DNA of 64,000 nucleotides from Protopterus annectens. Taxonomy: Eukaryota; Chordata; Ceratodontiformes; Protopteridae. Both the position numbers and the translations under genes were made by a program. The stretch covers positions 821,608,688-821,672,687 of the forward strand of contig NC_056750.1 in the NCBI RefSeq assembly GCF_019279795.1. Direction: 5' to 3'. Below the pieces are notes generated by a model. The model made no database searches. It worked only from the letters and a program-made list of their open reading frames with translations, and was not told where the DNA came from. Shown here piece after piece: positions 56,230 to 64,000 of this stretch (positions are counted from its first letter, which is position 1; the number at the start of each line of letters is the position of its first letter).

Positions 56230-58110
56230 ATTTATTGACATTTGTTGACTGGGAAAGTCCACTGGGTCAGGAACCCATTCTCAATGGAGGCCTGGGGAGA
56301 AAAGCTCCACAATTAATACAGTAAAATGAAAATATAGACATTTGACAGAAATTTTATAAATGTGGAATATGCAAAATTAACAAAAATTATAGAAGTAGAA
56401 TACACAGAAATATAAAATTTAACAGTATGTATCAAACTTATAAAAATGTAGACAACAATTGGTAGTATAGTACAAAACATGAGTGTTTTTTTGTCATTGC
56501 ATAAAAACATGGTAGTGCTTACCAAACAGATATAGTGGTAATTGGGCTGTGTTGCTGTTAGGGTTAGGGTTGCCACCTTTTCAAATGGCCAAAGAAGGAC
56601 ATTTTTGGTAAAAACATCAGATTTTACAGGCTGACACATACCCATGGCCAGTACAAAGGATATAACATAACTTTTTTGCCTAAATAAAAGCTTATTCTTG
56701 TAACATTTTAGTTGCTTATTCTATTTCTTATAACATTTAGGTATTTCAGATACAGAATAACTGTTTTATGCAACTATTACATAAAATATAGCAAAAAATT
56801 TTGTCCTAAAATCTCAGGACATTTGCCATTTTTCACTTTTTTGTCAGGGCACAACTGCCCACATAGGGACTGTCCCTCTCAAAGTGGGACAGGTGGTAAC
56901 CCTAGTCAGGGTAGAAGTTATTTTGAGCTATGGATGCGGGTTAGTATTAAGTAGTGGAGGTTTTATGGTGGCTTGTTTGTTTTGCATTCAAGGTCATTTA
57001 GGAAGTAAGCTTTTAATGCTACTTTATATGTCTTTATACAGTCTATTTGGGTAATATGGAAGGGTAAGTAGTTCCATTGTTTAGCAATGCTATGGGAGAA
57101 CAAGCATTGTCCAGCTCTTTTGCAGGGCTTGGTTACACTTAATGGCAATTTTTTGGAGGATCTTAGGGTACATGTAGGAATTTAAGTTTGCAGTATTAAT
57201 GAGAGTGCTGGGCAGGTATTTGGTTTATGAATTAGTTTATGGGCTAGCATTAGTTGGGTATAACAGAGATAGTTTGGGAAATCCAGCCAGTTTAGTTCAG
57301 AGATTGCTTGGCAGTGGTGTGAGCGGCTAGGCTTTCCTGAGGCAAATAATAGTTATTTTATAGTAGCAAGACTGAAGTTTATTGCTGAGGGATGAGTGAA
57401 GGTTAGTAAAGATGGCACTACCATAAAGTAGGGAAGGGATGAATAAAGGTACTTGCCAGTTTTGTTTTGGTGGGTTTGTCCATGTAGAGTTTATGATGAT
57501 AACGTTTGCAAAGTTTAAAGTGTGTTTTCTTTATTGTGTTAAGAATATGTGTTTCAAAGGTGAGTTTGTTGTCAATTATAATGGTTAGTAGTTTGGCAGA
57601 TTTTACTATTTCTATTTCAGTTCTGTCTTTTAGAGAAAAATTTGAAGTCTATATCTGGTGGTCTTGAAGAGAATAATAGAAGTTTTTTTTTTTTGCGTTT
57701 AGTAATAGTTGTGAATTGTTGAGTCATGATTCAATCTCTGTAAATGCATTTTGAGTGACTATGAGGAGTCAGAGAAATGGTTTGAAGTAGAGATTATTGC
57801 GAAATCATCAGCATATTGGATAATTTTGCCTAGTTATGATACTTTGTGGAGGTTGTTAATAAAGATATTGAAGAGTAATGGTCCCAGAATGTAACCTTGT
57901 GCGAATCCTGTGTTTGACAGATATTCAAATTGGATGTTATGCCACTTTAGATTGTTGTCTATTGTTTAGGTATGATATAAACCAGTTGAGGGATTTGGGG
58001 GAGCAACCAAGTTTTGTTAGTTGGATCAAAAGTTTAGCATGTGATACTGTGTCAAAAGGCTTAGATAGACCCAGTAGAATTATTGAAGTGTTAAAAGGAA
58101 AGATGATTCA
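56230..58110 (-). mobile_element. LINE fragment (L2/CR1-type) with nested short element
   Basis: Reverse-strand LINE of the A/B family. The 3' block (reverse complement of GTCCACTGGGTC..GGCCTGGGGAGAAAAGCTCC) lies at 56254-56310. The RT region, read leftward from about 58100, shows GLSKPFDTVSHAKLL, SLNWFISYL, FAQGYILGPLLFNIFINNLH and IIQYADDFAI (YADD at about 57800-57811), then decays to NYLPFHITQIDCIKTYKVALKA near the C-terminus (56963-57148). Truncated at about 58110 next to the (TA)n(T)n at 58141-58201. Confidence 0.8.
56563..56908. mobile_element. short inverted-repeat element nested in LINE
   Basis: Ends TAGGGTTGCCACC and GGTGGTAACCCTA are inverted repeats. The flanks GTTAGGGT and GTCAGGGT may be an 8-bp target duplication with one mismatch. 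It lies within the 3' part of the reverse LINE. No ORF. The TTAGGGTTAGGG at its left edge is formed by the flank and the end repeat and is not telomeric. Confidence 0.65.
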
Positions 58111-58133
58111 AATACATTATGTGGAAATGGAGA

Positions 58134-58140
<7 letters not shown>

Positions 58141-58201
<61 letters not shown>
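58141..58201. repeat. (TA)n(T)n tract
   Basis: About 15 TA units followed by about 28 T. Marks the junction of the LINE fragment with the following repeat. Confidence 0.9.
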
Positions 58202-58207
<6 letters not shown>

Positions 58208-58208
<1 letters not shown>

Positions 58209-58385
58209 AGGAAGTGGTTAAAAATCCCAGGTGGATGTTTACTGGCAGCTAATTCCAGATGCAAATTAAATTCAGGACTGAAGGATACTATTTCTATAGC
58301 CCCTGTATTAAAGCATAGAGAAGATAAGTTATGGGGCACTTCATCCCAGGGCCTTAGTAATTTTAATCTCATGACCAATGTATGT
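58208..58385. repeat. interspersed repeat shared with 52936-53145
   Basis: Second copy of the repeat described at 52936-53145; it lies about 50 bp before readable PLE sequence. Confidence 0.7.
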
Positions 58386-58435
58386 TTAGCATATGGAATA
58401 AAACTTTAAACAAATTGACAACCCCACTATTGTAA

Positions 58436-60165
58436 CTGTACCTCAGGGATGAGATCTCTCAAGATGAAAAAGACTTCATGCAGGTCATGACACCCAGCCT
58501 TGGAAAGTTTTTTGGAATCCCCAAGGTTCACAAAACCCCTGAAAATCCACCTTTCCACCACATGATATTGAATCGATGGACAAAAACAGAAAAGATTTCG
58601 CAATATGTGGACCACATCCTCAACCCCATTGTACAGAACAGCAAATACTACACCAAGGACTCCTGGGCTTTTCTAAATGACATCTCCAAACTAAGGCTGG
58701 ATGGAGGGGGAATATTTATTGGTCACCCTAGATGTAGAAGCACTCTACACAAACATCCCCCATGCCAAAGGACTGACCCTCACCAGACAGTACCTGAACA
58801 GGCACCCCCAACCTAAGCGGGACTAAGATTAATACTGTATGCAGGTTAACAGAAACAGTATTAAGAAATAACTTCTTTCAATTCAACGGGAAGATTTGCC
58901 ACCAACAGAAAGGGGTAGCCATGGGGTCCAAAATGGCCCCGGCATATGCGAACTTAGCCCTCAGTGCCTGGGAAATGGATAAGGTTGAGTCACTGACTGG
59001 GTTCAACAACACCATAATGTACAGGTGTTATATTGATGTCGTCTTTTTTGTCTGGAATGGGGACAGACTTTCTCTGAGCAATTTTCTGGAAACCCTTTTC
59101 CAGATTCTGGACTTCTTGACCCTCACGGTAGAGCATATCGGAACCGCCACTCAATTCCTGGATATCCACCTCACTATAGACCCGGAAAGTGGACAGTTTG
59201 ACTCCAACATCTACCGCAAGCCCACTTTCCGGAATAACTATCTAGAGTTCAGCAGCCAGCATCCCCATTTCATGAAAAAGAATATTGTAAAAGGACAGTT
59301 CATCTGGTTATCCAGACTCATTTTTAGGGATGAGGTTTTCATCAAGGAAGGTTTTTACCTCAGAAACTTGTTCTTAGAAAGGAAATACCCAGAGTATTTA
59401 GTGGACAACCTGTTCCAAGAAATCATACAGCACAGACACTCCAGGTACCGACCAATCCTGGAAAAGGGATTCACAGCAAGGGCACAGAACGAACCGAACA
59501 AAAAGGACTGGATGTCAAGTTTCCCGGTTCCAATGTTTGATATGTTTGGAATCAGAGGGGTCCTCACCAACAATTGGAGCATCTTGGAAGGAAAAAAAGG
59601 TCTGACAAAGTTACTTGGGACATCCTCGAACTTCTTTTTCAAACAAACTGCTTCTTTTGGTGGTGCGTTCGAGAGGAATAAAAGCCCATCCCCACAGAAC
59701 GAAGTATCGACAGAACCTGGAATGTCTGACTGCAGCAAGTGAGTCACCTGTGTACACATACGAAAAGACAACGTCACCTTCCTGCACTGCAACAGAACTG
59801 TCTGTCTACATGATCACTATGACTGCAACACAAAAAATGTAGTCTACTGCGCTTTCTGTGAACATTGCAGGAATTTCTATATCGGCAAAACGAACAGAAA
59901 GCTGAGTAACCATATTAAAGAACACACTGCAGCAATACGCAAACAGGACAGTTTGAATGCCTTGGCTAAACACAGTGCTATTTGCCCAAACTTCACAGGA
60001 TTCAAACTCACAGTGTTGGAAAAAATAACAGAGTTTGTAGGGGACATGGACACATTCCTGCAAGTCCGGGAATTAAAATGGCAGATAGAACTGAGAGCTG
60101 ATGTCTATCCAGGTCTCAACGAAACACTGAACATTAAATGTGCACTTAAATGGTATAGAGATTGA
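58436..60165 (+). pseudogene. Penelope-like element: RT plus GIY-YIG endonuclease
   Basis: A PLE polyprotein relic. 58478-58680 has FFGIPKVHKTPENPPFHHM and LNPIVQNSKYYTKDSWAFLND (the conserved PKVHK and P.. motifs), followed by frame changes. From about 58864 the frame reads NNFFQFNGKICHQQKGVAMGSKM, then YRCYIDVVFFVW, where the YxDD box has lost its second Asp (Val at 59038-59040), TQFLDIHLT, IYRKPTFRNNYL and the rest of the thumb. One in-frame TGA (59740-59742) separates this from the C-terminal GIY-YIG endonuclease: NVVYCAFCEHCRNFYIGKTN, RKLSNHIKEH, then the end at 60165. The endonuclease part is otherwise open. The lost catalytic Asp, one stop and upstream indels make the element inactive. 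Confidence 0.92.
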
Positions 60166-60345
60166 AATGTGATAGGGGTTGAAAGTTTAACAATTGTGCA
60201 AGCAGATTTAATGTGTTCCCCCTCTCCCTTACACAACGTAAGCCTGGACATCAAATGTGCACTTAGAAGGTATAAAGATTGAAATGTGATAGGGGTTGAA
60301 GAATTGTGCAAGTGGAATTAATGTGTTTATGGATTTACAACTATG
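60128..60345 (+). repeat. PLE 3' tandem repeat, two units
   Basis: ATTAAATGTGCACTTAAATGGTATAGAGATTGAAATGTGATAGGGGTTGAA at about 60133 recurs at about 60252 with few changes, a spacing near 118 bp. The first copy overlaps the last codons of the PLE ORF, so the 3' end of the gene was duplicated. Confidence 0.75.
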
Positions 60346-60349
60346 CAAG

Positions 60350-61320
60350 TGAATATAATATGTTTCCTCTCTCTCTGACTTTTGTCCCCCCACCCCCTAC
60401 ACACACACACACGCTCCCAGTCACCAGGCTAGCCCCCACCGACCTCACCAACAAACCCCCCCCGGTCTCACTTTTCACACTGCCATTCAAGGGGTGATAC
60501 CATCAGAACCAGCCCACGGGAGGTACAATCCGCACTGACCCAGTCTTCTGGGACTCTCTATTATTCATATTCTCCTACCCATCAAACCCCGGCTCCACAC
60601 TCCGTGTCGTGGGCGGCCCCCAAACAGCCCCCCCTCAAGTCCACACCGCATTCCTCCCACTCCCCCTTCAGGTGGCATACCCACACATTTCTCTACACAC
60701 ACACACTGATACCCAAGCGTAGTAGGACTCTCTACCTGACTCCTCCACCTTCGTCCGTGCCCTTCTTCACTTACCTTTGGAGGCATGGACTCATAAGTTA
60801 CGCAAAGTAAGTATATGTAATTTCTGGGTTGTCCCCTCAGGTACGAACCAATCTGGGTGTTAATATTAGAATTATCACAGCATGAGTCTCATCCTTCCCG
60901 GTTCTCCCATATTTTTTTTTGCACACAATCCCTTTTTGCACACAATCCCCATTAGTATGCACACAGCACCACACAAGGCTATTACTGTCTGACTAATTTA
61001 CCTTATGTAACTGCAATTGTAATATTAATGAAAATGCGCACAGCACCCTGCTTGTTCACACTTTACTATTGGAAAGGAACTGTTGTTAATTTAAATGGCT
61101 TGCTAGAACTAATGTATTTAAAGGAAGTGAAAATGGTTGCTCATAGTTATGAAACATGTCTTTCTAAAGAAGTCTTGATAATAAATAAGACAAAAGCACT
61201 AAAGTAATACAAGAGTTGTTGACGTGATTTACTATTTTTTGAATGCTGTTATTGTCACGAAGTTCATTTCTATATTTATATCTGTGTGTGTGTGTGTGTG
61301 TGTGTGTACATATATATATA
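60350..61320. other. PLE 3' flank, no gene
   Basis: A C-rich part (60380-60780) with ACACACAC words, then an A/T-rich part. AAAATGGTTGCTCATAGTTATGAAACATGTC at about 61130 might be the PLE 3' end. No ORF that can be supported. A short (GT)n(TA)n lies at 61283-61329. Confidence 0.4.
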
Positions 61321-61328
61321 TATATATA

Positions 61329-61391
61329 TGGATCTAAAACTGTCCATTGAACACACTTTTCACCAAAATGTAAACCACCGAAAACACTTTC

Positions 61392-61424
<33 letters not shown>
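61329..61424. mobile_element. fragment of the 29769-type hairpin element, with A-run
   Basis: Starts GGATCTAAAACTGTCCATTGAACACACTTTTCACC, sharing the GGATCT end and the ACACACTTT..TTCACCNAAA words with 29769-29850, and then CGAAAACACTTTCGC followed by about 28 A. Confidence 0.5.
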
Positions 61425-61425
<1 letters not shown>

Positions 61426-61463
61426 AAAATATTAAAAAATAAAAGGATTATTTATGTTTATGT

Positions 61464-62075
61464 GTGTGTTTATCGCAATCTAAGCAACAGTTTCCAATAG
61501 AAAAAAGCCTGATGGAGTTAATGCTCAGGAATAATGTGAATGTTAATACTGATAATAGAGTGCAAGTAAATAATGGTCATTCAATAATTGCTACTGAGAC
61601 TGTTAATAAATCAGCCGTTGATATCACTTCTGTGAATGATACAGATGACAATTTTGTGATGTGTCTAGAGAATGTTAGTACAGTTGTTGCTGATGTTGCG
61701 GTCACTGACAAATCTGTTAATGTGACCTTAGAAAGGGATTTGATGGACAACACAGCCGCTAGTAGAGATACTATGAGTGCACAATTAGATACAAACGAGA
61801 AGATACAGGCCCCTTGTTCTGAACCTGTTGTTCGGAGAAAAACTATGATTTCCGCAGTGAGCAGAGTTAACGACAATTTTAATCATGAGCATGGTAATGC
61901 CCTGCCGGCATTGAATTCTATACAGCCTCCTGGTAACAGGCACCCCTTTCCCATCAGGGCATTTACCAGCGAGGAGAGGGCACATTCCAACAGCAGGGGG
62001 CGTCACAAAAGGAAATTATCTCCGGACAAGTTTCCCAACCGGAGCATCAAGAAAATGTGGGAAGGGAAGAAGTAG
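61464..62075 (+). CDS. PLE upstream ORF, function unknown
   Basis: A 203-residue hydrophilic frame rich in Asn, Asp, Thr and Val, with a basic tail (RGRHKRKLSPDKFPN). No domain recognised. It overlaps the start of the downstream RT frame by up to about 139 bases and is offset from it by -1. It is either the true N-terminal part of the PLE protein, separated by a single indel, or a distinct first ORF; no classic slippery heptamer is evident in the overlap. The start ATG at 61464 is simply the first in frame. Confidence 0.55.
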   Translation: MCLSQSKQQFPIEKSLMELMLRNNVNVNTDNRVQVNNGHSIIATETVNKSAVDITSVNDTDDNFVMCLENVSTVVADVAVTDKSVNVTLERDLMDNTAASRDTMSAQLDTNEKIQAPCSEPVVRRKTMISAVSRVNDNFNHEHGNALPALNSIQPPGNRHPFPIRAFTSEERAHSNSRGRHKRKLSPDKFPNRSIKKMWEGKK

Positions 62076-64000
62076 ATTTAGTGTTTAACTTATCTAGTTA
62101 TGAATTGAGCAGTTATGAAATACAAGTACTTTCTAAAGGCCTTACATTCATTCCTACTATGTATAGCAAATATGAAGAGACATTAAGGGACTTCAAATTG
62201 TTTATTAGGAACTTATCATTAAGAATTTTCTTTAAAGATGCAGGAACTTCTACGTGCAATACTGCTTTTAAGAAGCCGAGTACATTTATTCCACCCACAC
62301 ATCCACTGGTTGCTGCTTACAGCAAGCTAGTGGAAGATGATATTTATAGGATGGAAATGAGAAATAGTACAGGCAGGAAGAACAGGTATAATCTTAATTT
62401 TAAACAACGAGAAGCCCTAGACTCCCTCCGCAATAACTGTAACATTGTTATTCGTCCTGCGGATAAAGGGGGAGGGGTAGTCGTTTTTGATACAGACAGG
62501 TATCGAGATGATATGATACAGATGTTGGCGGATGAGAGGTTTTACGAACTCATTACTGATACCAGAGTAGATACCATCATTAATAGAGTACAATTTACCC
62601 TCTCTGAGCTTCTCAGGAATGAGGTTATAGATCAAGCTTTGTACGAATTTTTATATGTTGTACACCCTCTGCTACCGATGATCCAGGGTCTCCCTAAAGT
62701 TCACAAGGACTTGGCCAACCCCCCTATGAGACCGATAGTTGCAGGTAGGGGGTGGTCCACGGAACCTCTATCTATTTTTGTAGAAGCTCAACTAAGACCA
62801 TTGGTTGAGGCTAATAGCTTCATCCTTAGAGACACCAAACAGTTTTTGTTAGATCTATATCAATATGTGAATTCTTGTGTCAGCATTGAAGACTTGCTCT
62901 GGGTAACGATGGATGTCCAATCCTTATTCACCGTTATACCCAATGTGGAGGGATTGGAGATGATTGGTACATATTTGAGGAGATCTACCTTGCCCTTGGA
63001 TCAAGATGTTGATTTGATTCTATTATTACTGGGCATGATTCTTGAATCTAATATATTTTGTTTCCAAGAGAGGATATTCTTACAGCGGGATGGCGTGGCT
63101 ATGGGCACTTCTTGTGCCAATAGCTACGCCAACCTGGTAATGGCTGAATGGGAGCATCGATACCTTTTTCAGAATGACATGTACAGAGAATTTGTACCTT
63201 TTTATAGGCGTTTTGTAGACGACCTTTTCTTGGTTTGGAGGGGTACACCTGTGCAACTGGAATGTTTCTTTACACAAGTGAATAATTCCATAGAATTTTT
63301 GAACTTTACTATGGAATGGTCATACACTACTATTCCCTTTCTAGACGTGCATGTAGACAAGTTACCTGGTGGGATTGTTAACACAGGTTTATATCGTAAA
63401 ACTTGTTATAGGAACACACTGTTACACCGCTCCAGTATGCACCCTGGTTTCGTCTATAACAACATCGTGAGAGGACAATCCATGCGTGCATCCAGATACA
63501 CACCTAAAGACTCCTGTCTTAAGATAGAACTAGAGGATTTAGGAAAGAAATTCACAGAACGTGGATATAGTGATTTGGATGTGACCAAGGGGATGGATTG
63601 CATTTCCAGTCTCAGGGATAACAGAGCGAAGCCCTACTTTTCTGAAGGGGCTTTGGAAGTATATACAGTTGATAGGAGTGAACAGCATATTCAGGGTCAT
63701 TCTTTTTCTAACAACAATGTTATGTTTCCTGTTTATTATACCAGAGACATTGGTGCCATCAAAGATGTCTTCATCAAGCACTGGCATGTTTTGTCAGTAG
63801 ACCCTATCATTAAGGGAATTACTGGGGATAGACCCAGGTTTGTATATCGTAATAAAAAGAATCTCAAGAATTTGCTTTGTTATCCCAGAGCAAATTCCAT
63901 TGGTCCACCCATACAGGGACCCTATATGGTTCCCTGTCACAGATGCAACTTTTGTTCTTACATTCAGTCTGACCCTGTGTTTGTTTACCCCTATGGATCT
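61937..64000 (+). CDS. Penelope-like element reverse transcriptase (open to window edge)
   Basis: An uninterrupted frame of about 688 codons, opening after the TAA at 61934-61936; the first ATG is at 62159. It runs off the window. Motifs in order: IVIRPADKGGGVVVFDTDRY (about 62449), IQGLPKVHKDLANPPMRPIV, VTMDVQSLFTVIP (first catalytic Asp), DGVAMGTSCANSYANLVMAE, FYRRFVDDLFLVWRG (FVDD box, Asp pair at 63218-63223), IPFLDVHVDKL, GLYRKTCYRNTLLH, NNIVRGQSMRASRY, then a basic connection and PCHRCNFCSYI near the edge. In PLEs this Cys-rich block precedes the GIY-YIG endonuclease, which should lie just beyond the window. All RT catalytic residues are present. It differs strongly from the PLE at 58436-60165 and represents another lineage. 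Confidence 0.93.

Noticed and set aside
56560..56575. Interstitial telomere repeat (TTAGGGTTAGGG)
   Set aside because: Only two units, created at the junction of the flank with the AGGGTTGCCACC end of a short element.

Overview
This window reads as gene-poor, repeat-packed nuclear DNA from a vertebrate with a very large genome, most likely a lungfish or an amphibian (salamander or caecilian). I see no host protein-coding gene, rRNA or intact tRNA. The assignment is an inference from the mixture: L2/CR1-type LINEs, an RTE-like LINE, a DIRS element with a tyrosine recombinase, several Penelope-like elements (PLEs), a PIF/Harbinger transposase relic, foldback and hairpin-rich short elements, and long (GT)n and (TA)n tracts. 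Species cannot be decided from the sequence alone.

Layout. 1-560 is a hairpin-rich repeat. About 1190-7283 is a nearly full-length but broken L2/CR1-type LINE (copy A), preceded by or including three diverged 220-bp units. 7284-9540 holds a Harbinger transposase pseudogene. About 9560-22085 is a second copy of the same LINE family (copy B), broken by nested insertions: a 5.5-kb DIRS element (9985-15463) in its 5' region and a 1.87-kb foldback element (16890-18760) in its endonuclease, flanked by a 15-bp target-site duplication and itself split by a 353-bp short element (18014-18366). 23820-29700 is a 220-bp tandem array whose units carry a (GT)n tract; a reverse-strand CR1-like LINE with an ORF1 esterase remnant (25078-29146) is inserted in it. 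29769-34440 has a 420-bp hairpin element, a possible Harbinger partner-protein relic and other repeat fragments.

The most striking object is at 34490-39870: an RTE-like LINE whose reverse-transcriptase palm coding segment has been amplified into 31 tandem copies of a 105-bp (35-codon) unit, 35761-39012, sitting exactly where a single copy belongs, between the finger region and the FADD catalytic box. Because 105 is a multiple of three, both strands are open for hundreds of codons.

40500-50690 is an old higher-order duplication with a period near 3.9 kb made of 1-kb sub-units, carrying tRNA-like SINE heads. Its second copy is interrupted by a LINE fragment (46817-48116) and a 526-bp near-perfect palindrome (48852-49377). 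52490-56000 holds PLE debris in inverted orientation, 56230-58110 another reverse LINE fragment with a nested short element, and 58436-60165 a PLE with reverse transcriptase and GIY-YIG endonuclease separated by one in-frame stop. 61464-64000 is a PLE whose RT reading frame is open to the window edge and is the best-preserved coding region here together with the DIRS gag-like and RT-RNase H ORFs.

The genes form no host pathway; each encodes part of a transposition machine, and most are broken. The nested insertions give a relative order: LINE B first, then the foldback element and DIRS, then the 353-bp element inside the foldback.
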